This document shows, piece by piece, positions 54,063 through 64,000 of a stretch of 64,000 nucleotides of DNA; positions within the stretch are counted from its first letter, which is position 1, and every line of letters starts with the position of its first letter. The stretch comes from Pilasporangium apinafurcum (Eukaryota > Oomycota > Peronosporomycetes > Pythiales > Pythiaceae), in contig BCKE01000014.1 of NCBI GenBank assembly GCA_001600495.1, forward strand, positions 359,322 through 423,321, written 5' to 3'. A model generated the notes under the pieces. That model did no database searches, was not told where the DNA came from, and saw nothing but the letters and a program-made list of their open reading frames with translations. The translations under genes were made by a program, and so were the position numbers.

Positions 54063-55898
54063 AAAACCAACTGAGAGGAGCGGAGAGGAGCTGAGTGCCT
54101 ATGGATGGTGTGTGTACCAACGCGTTGGTCGAAAAATAACCGCGACAACCACACGCAGAACCACGGCCGAGCCAGAGAACTGTCTTTACTCACAAAAGGA
54201 GAGGAGGAGAACAAGTGGCTTTGGCGAGAGAGCAGACGCACTGGCAAAACTTGAAATTCTTGAATGATGTGGTCTCTTTTCCTCTCTCACGCACACACTC
54301 ACTCTAGATTTTGGCTTTTCTTCACCTCCTGACTTGACAACTGATATGCTAGAAACTCTATGAGGAGGAGAACAGAGGTCGAGGAAATGAGTGGCCGATG
54401 CGAACGGGGGGAGTAGGAACACCAGCTGGCGATTCATCACCCAATCAGCAACCAGTTTCCCAAGACTCATCAGACACAAAAGAGAACCAAAAAAAGGCCA
54501 GTTGCACACAGACGCGTGTCGCAAACCAAACCCTCCCCTAAGTTTGTTGTTCAGCGCATCCAATAAGGTAAAAGAAAGGGATGAGCAAGCAACCGCGAGG
54601 TTGTTACATTTCTCAGTAGGACATCAGCAAACAAGATCCAGCTCCCAATCTGCCAGCCTAATCCACTTGCAAATCAGAGAGAATCTTCGCCACAAAACTT
54701 GGGAAGTATACTGTCATATACCAAAATTAAAAAAGAAGTTCAAACACCAAGTCTTTTTAACTTTGGCTCTCTATCAAATTTCTTGTAAAATAAAATAAAC
54801 TTTAAAACGCCGGATGGGATGCGATGCGATGCAATTGGACAAGAAAGAGGACCTCCAGCGTTGCTTCAGCTCACGTAACAGCATTGTACGTAGTAGCGGT
54901 GAACATAAAAGCCTAAAAAGTCTGAGCTGTATACGAGCTAGAACTTTTTTTATTATTTGTTCCTTGTTTTTGTTGATCAAATCGTCAATGCGCCCCGAAA
55001 ATACTGTAAAATTATGCAAAAACGCTGCTACATTGTGACAGGTCGGCGACTTATTTATCGGCCAACCTGAAACGTTGGGGCGAAGTGTAGCATTGTTGCT
55101 ACACAGAATTGGCATTTTTGGTAAGAAAAAAGTCAAAGAGTTGACAAATCGCCGCAAGCCAATTCTCATTAACAAACGCTGCACTCTAGGAGCAAACAAA
55201 GGCTGTTGTGCGTAAATAGTGGGAGGCGATGGGACCATCCAGCTGTAGGCGCATCGCGATCAGCAATGCCTTTAAAAATTAATTTTGTTTAGTTCTTGCG
55301 TGCTCATCCTTATTTTCTACAATAAAAATCTTGGATCTTATATGATCTGGCACCCTGTGAAAATTGATGTTCTGCACCTAGAAAATGAACCGACTTTTTA
55401 TGAATTTTTTCTTGCCAATATGACAAGGTATCGCATAAACAACCAGACACTTACAGCTCCGGATACAAAGGTAAACTACAAGCAAGTAAACATCAAGTTG
55501 TAGAGAGGGGAGATTTTACTGTAACGCTATCATTTGTACTTTTGGGTTGGTTGGCGCAGGAACAGTTTGATTGTAGCCCCACGTGCCACCACCTTGGTAC
55601 ACACATCCATTTTCAAGCCACTCTGCCTCTCACAAAATTTGGAACCCTCTTTCTATTTCTCCTTCGTTTTCAAAGTCAACTCTTCATTCATGTTCTTCGT
55701 TTAACTTGTGACTAAGGGTAGGTAATGCCCTTCATGCAGAAACGCTACTTTTTGCCTCTTTTGTATGAAGCGCACATGTTGGATAGAGTGAAGAAACCAG
55801 CTCACTGAGATGCGCACTGGTCACCCTCACTGTGTCATAATGCCTTTGCTTTGTGTACAGTATGTGGAGAGTTCGAGATCTTTTAGCAAGTCGCCGCG
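54063..55898. other. Gene-poor region upstream of the zinc-finger gene
   Basis: 1.8 kb up to the palindrome. The first 350 bp are rich in GAG/CTC and CACACA tracts and probably include promoter and leader of the zinc-finger gene. Nothing further is recognised; frames are short and mutually overlapping. Confidence 0.5.
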
Positions 55899-55928
55899 CA
55901 TAAAGAAAGGGTTTTGATGCGATTGTAG

Positions 55929-56211
55929 GTACCTATCTTCGCCAATATCATACAAATCTTCAATATTTTCTATTTGTGGTGGACCATGTTTTGCAAGAAG
56001 AGGCAACAGTATGGTTTACCGTATATAGTGTGTCCATTTTTATGATCAAAATGTTCCTGCTCTTGTGCACAAAGTTAAATGAGTTTATGAGCAAAGCAGA
56101 TTGGGAAGAGCGTCCATCCAGGCAACGGACGGAAGTAGTGCAGCTTCAAGTACTGCGACTAATAGAAGCTAATCACCATACACTAATCCTGGCTATGTCT
56201 TTTGGTTCCAT
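55929..56211 (+). pseudogene. Captured exon-like coding fragment in the left palindrome arm
   Basis: An open frame reads through the arm as GTYLRQYHTNLQYFLFVVDH, then VLQEEATVWFTVYSVSIFMI and RPSRQRTEVVQLQVLRLIEA. It is bounded by an acceptor-like TTGTAG and a GTAAGT donor. It has coding character but no start codon and no partner exons nearby; the same fragment is repeated in reverse in the other arm at 56830-57112. I do not recognise the protein. It is probably an exon, or piece of one, from a gene elsewhere, duplicated together with the element. Confidence 0.45.
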
Positions 56212-56333
56212 GTAAGTTGTCTGAGGAATGTTTTTCTCTAGGATTTGCTATACTCATTTGAAGTATAAGTTCAGTAGCTCATTTTTCATACATGCTCCCC
56301 ATCGCCTTAACATTCAACACTTTCTACTTGATG

Positions 56334-56707
56334 TGTGCAGTCACCCCATACGGCCTAATTGTGTGGATGTGTTTGAAAGATTAGTCTCTCCCACTGCCCA
56401 CAGATACTCTATTATGCTCGTCGTCAGTCATTTCACAAGAACAAGTCGTGCGTCGACCACACACCAACTCAATGAACTAGGGCTCCTACCAAATTCTCCG
56501 CTGCAACAAGAGCGAGCGCAGAATGACGTGGAAATGAGATGTCAATGTGTCAAAAACATTCTTACACTCGCTATGTGACTTCTACAGACTTCCAAGACCA
56601 TTATAGTTACAACGAGAATAGAGTGTAGGAAGAGTATCTGTGGGCAGTGGGAGAGACTAATCTTTCAAACACATCCACACAATTAGGCCGTATGGGGTGA
56701 CTGCACA
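56334..56707. mobile_element. Terminal-inverted-repeat element (copy C) at the palindrome centre
   Basis: Both ends carry GTGTGCAGTCACCCCATACG and the TGTTTGAAAGATTAGTCTCT core in inverted orientation, with a 220-bp interior related in reverse to copies B and D. Unlike copy A, whose ends differ at many positions, these two ends are identical. Confidence 0.65.
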
Positions 56708-56829
56708 CATCAAGTAGAAAGTGTTGAATGTTAAGGCGATGGGGAGCATGTATGAAAAATGAGCTACTGAACTTATACTTCAAATGAGTATAGCAAATCC
56801 TAGAGAAAAACATTCCTCAGACAACTTAC

Positions 56830-57112
56830 ATGGAACCAAAAGACATAGCCAGGATTAGTGTATGGTGATTAGCTTCTATTAGTCGCAGTACTTGAAGCTG
56901 CACTACTTCCGTCCGTTGCCTGGATGGACGCTCTTCCCAATCTGCTTTGCTCATAAACTCATTTAACTTTGTGCACAAGAGCAGGAACATTTTGATCATA
57001 AAAATGGACACACTATATACGGTAAACCATACTGTTGCCTCTTCTTGCAAAACATGGTCCACCACAAATAGAAAATATTGAAGATTTGTATGATATTGGC
57101 GAAGATAGGTAC
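56830..57112 (-). pseudogene. Captured exon-like coding fragment in the right palindrome arm
   Basis: Mirror image of 55929-56211. The reading frame is identical over its whole length, which argues that one arm was copied from the other recently. Confidence 0.45.
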
Positions 57113-57142
57113 CTACAATCGCATCAAAACCCTTTCTTTATG

Positions 57143-57471
57143 AATCCATAAACGTTTGAAGAGACCCTACGCATGACACCTAGGAGGCACACGCCTCCGT
57201 GTTCGCGCAAAAGCACTTCTTTTATGAATCAGTTTCTATTGCCAATCTGTATCAACAATAGTAATTCGATGCGATTCCAACAAAAGAGGCAAAATCAATC
57301 CCCGAGTAGATTAAAGTCACTACAACTTCCAAGGAAGATTATACATGGGAACTTGAGCATAAAATGATGCAGATGCCAAGAAAAAATCCCAAGTACTGTT
57401 CGAATGCATTATGAGCTCACTGACTGGGCTTCGCACTGCTCTGGAGTCTTTTTGTTGCTTGTACAAATCTA
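57143..57471. other. Intergenic, nothing recognised
   Basis: 329 bp between the palindrome and the stop of the second acid phosphatase gene. A small hairpin (GGAGGCACACGCCTCC, near 57183) is the only structure noted. Confidence 0.5.
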
Positions 57472-59033
57472 CTAAAGATTGCATTTCTTACCGAGACCAC
57501 CATCCTTTGGAATAAGATGGCAATAGCTGACTTTGCGTTCTTGCGCTTGGTCGCCAGTTTTCCAGCCACTTCCAGTGGATATGAAGTTCAAGCGGATATA
57601 GGTTGACGAGAAAGAAAGCTCGAAGAATCCGTAAGGTTCACTGCTAGCTACCCACACTCTATACAACAGCCAACGAGCAGAAAATGAGCATTCACTACAT
57701 AACAGACAAGGTAGCGGGATGAATACGATACTTACTGATCCACGCCAACTCCACTGACCGCATCAGGTGGTGGAGCGCCAATGCTTTCGCTTTGAATCCC
57801 ACCACCGGCTCCATTTGTCACGAAATGAACTTTGTATGAACTTGAGTAATCGTGGCTTTCCGCGTGAGTGTGTCCGTTGATGAAGAGGTTCACTTTTGTT
57901 TCCTTCAATACATTATACCAAGCCTTGTACATATCTGGTGACATATGGTAATGAGGCGAATAGTGCGAGTTGACAATCTTCCACGTCGCTTTGGATGCCT
58001 TGGCGTCTTTCTGCAATTGCTTCAGTGAGTCGTCTTGCCATGCCTTGAGTTGATTCATGCAGGCGTCGTACATCCCTCGATCTCCACCAGCACACAGATT
58101 GCCTGCCGTATCTGGAGTGGGACTCTTGCAGACCGGATTATCTCCAGCCGCATAACCATAGCATTGGCAGCAAATCTGTGATGCACCATGCACCGTCGCA
58201 TAGTTGGTGTCAACGTTAAAGATATCCACGGATACAGATCCGCTCTTAATTGTTTCCTTGTAGTAATGGCCCTTCATTTGCCACCGATCGTCATTGTGGC
58301 TCTTGTAGTTTTGCTGGCGCGTGAATTTCTCCTTGAGATTCTTCAGCATTTCATCGATGGAAGCACATTTGCTATCACAAATGAAACTGGAGCCACCGTA
58401 GTCATGGTTACCCATGACGTTAAACCACGGTACGTTCAGCGCTGGATTTGTATATTTGGCTTCGAACGTTTCTTGAAAACGATTGTCGACATCATACGAC
58501 ATCAACCCTTGCCAATAGAAGCTATCACTGTATCACCGAAAAATTTAAACAATCGGTTCAGTTATATGTGCAAATGGGAAACCAGCTGCGCCATAACTAA
58601 TACACACCCATGTCCAAGAATCGCCTTCGGTTTCAACAGCTCTGCAGAGACGCCGAGCAATGCAGCGACATTGTCCTGTGCATAGCGATGGCGATAGTAC
58701 TCTGGCAAGGTCTTGTCACCTTTGTACTTGGAGCAGCACGATCCTGTGGGATCACTCGTCACGCCCCAATCACCAATCGCCAAAGCATGTAGTGCAAAAT
58801 CACTGTCCTTGACTACAATTCACACAGTAAGCATCATCCCAAACCCAACAATACTTTAAATTGGTGATGAGCGCTATCTCAGATGGTGAAGGTTGTTGGT
58901 AAGTACCTGTAGCGCTCTCAGCAACATCCACTTTCTTATCCTCGTGGTGCACACGAATGTGGATACGCGCTTCTTCAGCAGCCTGTATGCCTACCAGAGC
59001 AGAGTACAGCAACAACGCGCCGATCGTCTTCAT
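57472..59033 (-). CDS. Secreted purple acid phosphatase (TRAP/ACP5-like), paralog 2
   Basis: Four exons, 59033-58907, 58812-58608, 58527-57736 and 57658-57472, give 436 residues. A signal peptide (MKTIGALLLYSALVGIQAAE) leads. Metal-binding motifs in order: IGDWG, GHGDSFYWQG (across intron 2), NVMGNHDYGG, NSHYSPHYHM and NGHTHAESHD. It is clearly paralogous to the gene at 37.3-38.9 kb (shared ICCQCYGY, NGAGGGIQSES). Introns 1 (phase 1) and 2 (phase 2) match in position. A third intron, phase 2, before VWVASSEPYGFFEL is absent from the paralog. It is shorter before the catalytic domain. Probably secreted or vacuolar phosphate scavenging. Confidence 0.9.
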
Positions 59034-59295
59034 CTTCTCTCTTTGTTGTATGGGCTCTTCCTGCTCTCGTTGTTCTGGTGGTCTCAGGGCAAATTGCACA
59101 CTGATTCAGACTTTCAGGTACCCATTTTCTTGTAAACATAGTATCCTTTTTAAAATAATTCACAATTGTATTTCAATTTGAAAAGGTTTTAGCACTTTAC
59201 TTATTATTTTTTTCATGAATTTGAACCTTCAAAACTAAATATGAGTTGAAGTTTTCGCCAATCCGCCAAGGTTTTACGATGTATTAAACCTCGAC

Positions 59296-59560
59296 AATTG
59301 GGAGAGGGTCGTAGCTCTAATGGCCTTGGAAATCCATGTAGAAGACACATGGCGAGTATAAGAATGCTTTTTTATGCATTGACATCTCACTCCCACGTGA
59401 TTCAGCGCCCGCTCTTGTTGCAATGAAGAACCTGCTAAGAGTTTTAGTTCATCGATCTGGTGTGTGTGTGTGTGCTCAATGCACGACTTGTTCTTGTGAA
59501 GTGACTGATGGACTGTAATGGCATAGTCGAATGTATTTACACTGCATGATACCATCCATG
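59296..59560 (+). mobile_element. Repeat-family interior fragment (copy D)
   Basis: Matches the interior of copy B in the same orientation, from CTCTAATGGCCTTGGAAATC to GAATGTATTTACACTGCATG. Terminal repeats are missing. The minus-strand frame shares VHQSL, CIEH, RCQC and KKHSYTRHVS with copy B. Confidence 0.5.
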
Positions 59561-59870
59561 TCTGTTTTACTTGGCTATTGACCATATCTCACTCAAATCT
59601 ACAAGATCTAACAAGTCGAAAACGCATATACACATGATAGTCTGCAATTCTCTGTCAACCAGCAAACACCACGAGACATCATATATGCGTGCGAATGTTA
59701 CTATTAGTGTACAGTCTGAATGTAATTAGTCGTTACTCGACTCGGACAATCTCTCTATTAGATTCTAGTTTGCTGTCACTCTCATTGTCGTCGATATTTT
59801 TTGTCCTGTGCATGTGCTCATAAATCTCTGCTAAATGAGTATTTGCTTTGTCTCCTACATGGATTTTCAA

Positions 59871-59985
59871 GACCATTCGAGCTATAACGAGGCGAATAAA
59901 GTGTAGGAAGAGCATCCGTGGACAGTGGAGTAGACTAACAGTCTCTCAAACGCGTCCGCACGGTATAGTCTGTATGCCAGTAGAC
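59871..59985 (-). mobile_element. Repeat-family end fragment (copy E)
   Basis: Matches the right end of copy C: CAAGACCATTCGAGCTATAA, GTGTAGGAAGAGCATCCGTG, then CTCTCAAACGCGTCCGCACG and the outer end near 59985. It ends about 100 bp before the RSM22 start codon. Confidence 0.55.
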
Positions 59986-60089
59986 ATTTTTGGGTGGTCA
60001 AGGGGCTACTATTGAAGTTATATTCCTTACTGCAACGTAAGCGGCGCAACCAACAGATTCAATACACTATTGGAGTTCCTGAGCAGATC

Positions 60090-61700
60090 ATGGCAGCGAT
60101 CATGCACGTGCATCGCTTCGGTTGTGTATTCAGCCGTCGCTTGACAGGTGTTCCTGCTTTCCAAATAGCATCATTCACCACTAACAGTGGTGGTCGCGGC
60201 GGTAGCCGACGCTCTCGTCGACTTCGACGAGCTCAACCCAACGACATTCCATCCACTACAAATGTGCTGAATGACGTTCGAGAAGCGATGCAAATCGTCT
60301 CCAACATAGATCAGCTCTCACGGAATGGATTATCAGATCGTGTCCAGATGCCACAAGAACTGCTGACTCGTTTGACGTCGATCGTGAAAAGCCGTACGCA
60401 CTCACAACTGGAGCAATTGCGCGAACGAATCCTCAGCGATGACACAAATGCCCGCCAATTTCCGTTGGACATGCACAAGAAACCACTCGGCTGGACACTC
60501 GACAAGACCGATCAGATCCCAGCTTATTTGTACGGCCCTCAGGAGTCTATGGCGTACTTAGCATACGAAATGGAGAACGCATATGCGTGCATACACAATG
60601 TATTTCGTACCTTGCAACAGCAGCATCCGCAGTTTCGACCGACATCTATCCTAGATTTCGGTGCTGGGCCTGGCACAGCATCCTGGGCTGCAAAAGAGTT
60701 CTATGAGCAGTCGCTCTCGAGATATCGCATAGTGGAACCCAGTCAGTCGATGGTCGATGCTGCTGAAGTGTTGTTGGAAGGATTTCCAGGTCTGAGTGTG
60801 AGACGCAGCATCACAGAGATGAGACGTGAGATTGAAAGCGGATTCAAGTACGATCTCATTGTCGCAAGTTTTGTGTTTTCGGATCTCACGAACGACTTCG
60901 AGCGTGTGGCTGTGACATCGGCGCTGTGGGAGCTGTTGGAAGACCAAGGCTGTCTTGTACTGATTGACCGTGGCAGCCCATGGGGATCCCATCAAGTGCG
61001 ATCGGCGCGTCAGTTCATCTTGGATTCTGTAGCAGAGGAAGAAGAAAACGAACGCGTACGGATTATCGCGCCGTGTCCACACCATTTTGAGGTAGGTTGC
61101 AGCGGAGATCAATGTGCTATTGACGATAAAAGCATATATAAGGCTCATTTGAATGGGTATCTTTTGGTATTTTTTTGTAGTGTCCTGCAGCAGGAGGGAC
61201 ATGGTGCCATTTTGTACAGCGTGCGCCGAAAGTGCACCGACCACGGGATACCACAACGAAGCGATGGCATGGCCAGAAAGGCGCCAAATTTTCCTATGTG
61301 GTCATGGAGAAGAACGGCGAGCAGGATGAGGTCGCAGAGAAACAGTCTTTGGCGCGATTAATCAGGTTTGCTGCTCCTTTTTCACAATTACGATGTCTAT
61401 CGTGGCGACTGATTTTTTTTTTATGTGTGCCTGTACGTTGGTTTTACAGAAGTCCACTCTTAGCAACACGTCATGTGCACCTCGATCTTTGCACGCCACA
61501 GGTCCGTCGTGTAGTCAGTTGCTGCTTTTCGTTATCTACTGTCTCTGGATCTGATTTTTATGTTTATTGCATAGGGTGAACTGGAGCGTCGCAGTGTGAC
61601 AAAGGGAAAAGCCATTCGAGAAGTCTATCGAGCCTCGCGAAAGGCGCACTGGGGAGCGCTATGGCCAGCAGATGCGTCCATTTACATCGACAAGAAGTAG
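60090..61700 (+). CDS. RSM22: RSM22/METTL17-type mitochondrial ribosome assembly protein
   Basis: Four exons, 60090-61091, 61181-61365, 61450-61501 and 61575-61700, give 454 residues. The basic, Ser/Arg-rich start (MAAIMHVHRFGCVFSRRLTG) suits a mitochondrial presequence. A class I methyltransferase-like core follows: PTSILDFGAGPGTASWAAKE (motif I), SRYRIVEPSQSMVDAAE, FKYDLIVASFVFSDL and GCLVLIDRGSPWGSHQVRSA. Then the family's Cys motifs APCPHHFECPA and WCHFVQR, and the end block KFSYVVMEK, TRHVHLDLCTPQGELERRSV, WGALWPAD. Relatives bind an iron-sulfur cluster and assist mitochondrial small-subunit assembly; methyl-transfer activity is uncertain in the family. A decayed copy of its 5' end lies at 11124-11442. 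Confidence 0.85.
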
Positions 61701-61808
61701 AAGAGACTCGGTTGATGTGTTGAGACTCGTAATAGATACCGTTGGGATGGATTCGTTACGCTTTGCGTCTCTTCACATGTGTCAAGTAGACAGAAAGGTA
61801 TCGTCACA

Positions 61809-63398
61809 ATGAAGCAAGAAGCTGATCCAGGTGAAGAAATTTATGATGCAGACCAGTTCGCTAATACCATTTACCCAGCGGATAAAATGTCCAAACCTCG
61901 TTTACGGAAGAAAACCAGAAAAAATCTGGACCCAAAGGATGATCTAGCAGACGTTGATCAGGTTGAAGTGGATGATGATGATGACGAAGAGCATCACCAA
62001 CATCCTTCGTCAGTTAATTCTGAACGGGAAGGCATTGGCATCGTCATCTGCGCGACGCTATTGATCGTCGGAATCTTCATTGGGTGTGGATATTTGCTGT
62101 TTCACGCTATTACCAGTGAGAATAGCTTCGTGCAGAGGCTGCAGCAACAGCGTATGACTACATATTCGACGTTTGGAAGTTCCTTTATAAGCCTCTCTGA
62201 ATTATTTGGTTGCTTAATGCAACACACTTAGGTCCGCAGGTAGAAGCAACGCATATGCAATTATCTGTGGATTTGATACAACTCTATACCGGCCACATCA
62301 CGCAGGTCATTGTAATTTGGTCTTCGCTTATATAGCACCAATAGATGGAAGCTAATTATTCGACCTTATAGGTAGAAGTAGATCGCCGACTTGTCTGTCG
62401 TGAATGTGGTGGCACTGGCATGGATATAAAATCGGGTTTCCATACCTGCCATGAGTGCCAAGGCACGGGCGTGCGGACGTATCTGCAGCAAATTGGTCCG
62501 TTTAAGGAACAAGTTCGCTCTATGTGAGAATGAAATGAGTTCGCAACAATTGGCTGACAGCTTCGACGCTCATATATTGTTTTGTTTGTGGGATAGCTGT
62601 CCAGTATGCAAAGGAAGAGGCCAAGTTCCCAAGCATAAATGTGCAGTTTGTCGCGGCCAAGGACTGCGAAGAGAGACCAAGATGTTGGATATTACGATCG
62701 GGAAAGGCATGCGGCATGGTGATGAAATCGTAAGAGGATATCTAGATCAACCTAGTTTGTATTGTGATATAAATTTATCAAGTGGTTGGATTATTACCCA
62801 GGTCCTGCATCATGAAGGAGATCAATCGCCGCAGGCCATACCAGGGAACGTCATCATCCATTTGGTACGTTCTTATCCATAATGAACCGCTCAATCACAA
62901 TGCTTCGTCCCTTATTGAGTGAAATACATAATCAGCTCATGAAGCCCCATCTAATCTTTACGCGGCGAGAGAATGATTTAGAGCTGACGCTAGAAATTTC
63001 ACTGCTCGAGGTAAACATGAGACAAATCAAAGAGAATTGTCACTGGTCCTCATTCACATAAACAACCATTTGGGCATTCTGTATAGGCTCTGGTGGGTTT
63101 CAACCGTGAGATTGAGCATCTGGATAAGCACATCGTCCAACTTCGACGAGAGCAGGTGGTTCAACCCACCACTGTCTGGAGAATCGCCAACGAAGGCATG
63201 CCCATTCACAATCAACCAGGCAAATATGGTGATCTCTTGATTTACTTCTCGATCCAATATCCAACACAACCACTATCACTGGCATCCAAAGCAGGTAAAG
63301 CAACGGAATTCTGGTAATGAATCAAATTTGTCAGCAATGGGTTGGCTAATTACACTTACATGATCTTTGCAGCTGTGAGCAAGCTACTGACGGATTGA
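61809..63398 (+). CDS. Membrane-anchored DnaJ-like protein lacking a J domain
   Basis: Eight exons, 61809-62151, 62232-62305, 62372-62523, 62597-62729, 62802-62864, 62936-63010, 63087-63294 and 63373-63398, give 357 residues. Residues 1-75 are acidic and charged; a single membrane segment follows (GIGIVICATLLIVGIFIGCG). Then the DnaJ C-terminal region: MQLSVDLIQLYTGHITQVEV, a four-part zinc finger (CRECGGTG, CHECQGTG, CPVCKGRG, CAVCRGQG) and both substrate-binding subdomains (TIGKGMRHGDEI, LIFTRRENDLELTLEISLLE, WRIANEGMPI, YGDLLIYFSI). The position of the J domain is taken by the acidic and membrane segments, and no HPD is present. It may be a type II ER protein with a lumenal holdase part. 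The exon 6 acceptor could alternatively be 9 bp downstream. Confidence 0.82.
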
Positions 63399-63673
63399 TA
63401 CAGAAGCAACATAGGGACACCTCTCTTCGGTTTCTCTTTTCGTTGAATATATTTGCTTTTTTTATTTGCTATCTCTGGCAATCTCCATCCGTTCCGCTTT
63501 GGTGTATCTACATGTAGAAATCCATCGGCTTTTACACGTCTCAAAGTCATCCAGCTGTGCCGGTCACAATCAACTCTTTCACCGTTCGATCGCCACACGC
63601 GCAGATCACATCTCTTTCAACTACTTTGCATCTGTAGCTGAGAAATTCAATCAATCGCTCACCATCTCTCCAT

Positions 63674-64000
63674 CTAGAGCAGCTTCTTCACGATCGCGTC
63701 CACACGTGGCACCGCCGAGACCTTGCCAATCGAAGCCAGCGACGGGCGCGACGCCACCGCTTTCTGTGCCAGTTCCTGGACTGCATTGGCCGACACACTC
63801 TCCACGATGGCCACTGGAGACTTACCAGGGTATTGCGCGTGCGCCAGCAGTCCTGCACGATACAGGCGGCCCTGGGTACTGCCGTAGTCCGCGTCGATAT
63901 TCAATGCCGCAATGGTCTTGGCTGCCGCGAGTTCTTCCGCCGAAGGAGCGGTCGTCGCGATCTTCTTGATCTCCGCAGCAAACGAATCAACCAACGCACC
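63674..64000 (-). CDS. M16-family protein, QCR2-like (complex III core 2), C-terminal part
   Basis: The minus-strand frame is open from the window edge to the stop at 63674, giving at least 109 residues of a C terminus. It reads VDSFAAEIKKIATTAPSAEE, LAAAKTIAALNIDADYGSTQ, GRLYRAGLLAHAQYPGKSPV and ends RVDAIVKKLL. This is the terminal domain of an M16 (pitrilysin-like) subunit. The ending and the lack of a zinc-site signature in this half fit core protein 2 of the cytochrome bc1 complex better than a processing peptidase, but the N-terminal half outside the window decides. Codon use is noticeably GC-richer than its neighbours, as in highly expressed genes. Confidence 0.65.
   Translation of the reverse strand, partial: GALVDSFAAEIKKIATTAPSAEELAAAKTIAALNIDADYGSTQGRLYRAGLLAHAQYPGKSPVAIVESVSANAVQELAQKAVASRPSLASIGKVSAVPRVDAIVKKLL

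Larger units (their letters stand above)
55899..57142. repeat. 1,244-bp palindrome with two 512-bp arms
   Basis: 55899-56410 is the reverse complement of 56631-57142, centred between 56520 and 56521, with a 220-bp unique spacer. I compared the outer ends, the coding-like middle and the inner ends and found no mismatch. The inner 77 bp of each arm are the terminal inverted repeat of the window's repeat family, so an element (56334-56707) sits at the centre and about 435 bp of flanking sequence is duplicated beyond it on each side. The sequence just outside the arms (GTCGCCGCG on the left, AATCCATAAACG on the right) shows no target-site duplication. Assembly artefact cannot be excluded from sequence alone. 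Confidence 0.9.
59034..60089. other. Repeat-bearing region between acid phosphatase and RSM22 genes
   Basis: 1.06 kb upstream of two divergent genes. It contains two fragments of the repeat family in opposite orientation (59296-59560 and 59871-59985) and a short GT tract near 59461-59475. No gene supported. Confidence 0.55.

Noticed and set aside
55976-57065. Treating the identical frames in the palindrome arms as two real genes
   Set aside because: They lack ATG starts and partner exons; they are mirror copies of one exon-like fragment.
1-64000. tRNA, rRNA, CRISPR arrays, bacterial operons
   Set aside because: No cloverleaf B-box context, rRNA core sequence or regularly spaced repeats were seen. 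Gene structure with GT-AG introns is eukaryotic throughout.

Overview
The window is eukaryotic nuclear DNA, most likely from a zoosporic oomycete. Three things point there: dense genes with short (about 70-95 bp) GT-AG introns and very short intergenic spaces; a seven-unit Cys/His 'WRKY19-like' zinc-finger protein of the kind common in oomycetes; and a retained ciliary transition-zone protein (RPGRIP1L-like). The AT-rich look would suit Albugo-type white rusts better than Phytophthora or Saprolegnia, but that placement is inference. No tRNA, rRNA, CRISPR array or bacterial operon was found. A run of Ns (4141-4955) interrupts one gene.

Layout. 1-5.1 kb: repeat-bearing left edge, a bPH-domain membrane protein, tRNA-splicing endonuclease subunit SEN2, then a gapped AT-hook-like gene. 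6-10 kb: two transporters on the minus strand (ACR3 arsenite efflux, equilibrative nucleoside transporter). 10-13 kb: repeat-rich, with a decayed copy of the 5' part of the RSM22 gene whose intact copy lies at 60 kb. 13-19 kb: a ten-exon copine/RGLG-type vWA protein and RPGRIP1L. 20.7-30 kb: PX protein, Ap4A phosphorylase, SDN/REX-type exonuclease with RRM, kinesin, neutral ceramidase. 30-43 kb: URB2 ribosome-assembly factor, a membrane protein with a C-terminal WW domain, a purple acid phosphatase, a REX1-B-like protein and a large ARM-like protein. 43.7-54 kb: a nine-domain saposin-B secretory protein, an RmlD/MAT2B-like reductase, an inositol polyphosphate multikinase, an unknown repeat protein and the zinc-finger protein. 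54-60 kb: gene-poor, holding a 1,244-bp palindrome with apparently identical 512-bp arms, plus a second purple acid phosphatase. 60-64 kb: RSM22 (METTL17 homologue), a membrane-anchored DnaJ-like protein without a J domain, and the C-terminal end of an M16 family (QCR2-like) protein.

Most genes are unrelated housekeeping functions packed head-to-head or tail-to-tail, with intergenic gaps of 55-180 bp. Two head-to-head pairs share CCAAT-bearing intergenic promoters. The only candidate functional theme is secreted lipid/phosphate metabolism: ceramidase, multi-saposin protein and two acid phosphatases, all with signal peptides. The most unusual structures are the large palindrome built around a terminal-inverted-repeat element, the J-less DnaJ, the membrane-WW fusion and the intron pattern of the saposin array. 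Exon joins were worked out by hand; every join given preserves frame and uses GT-AG ends, but none is confirmed by transcripts.
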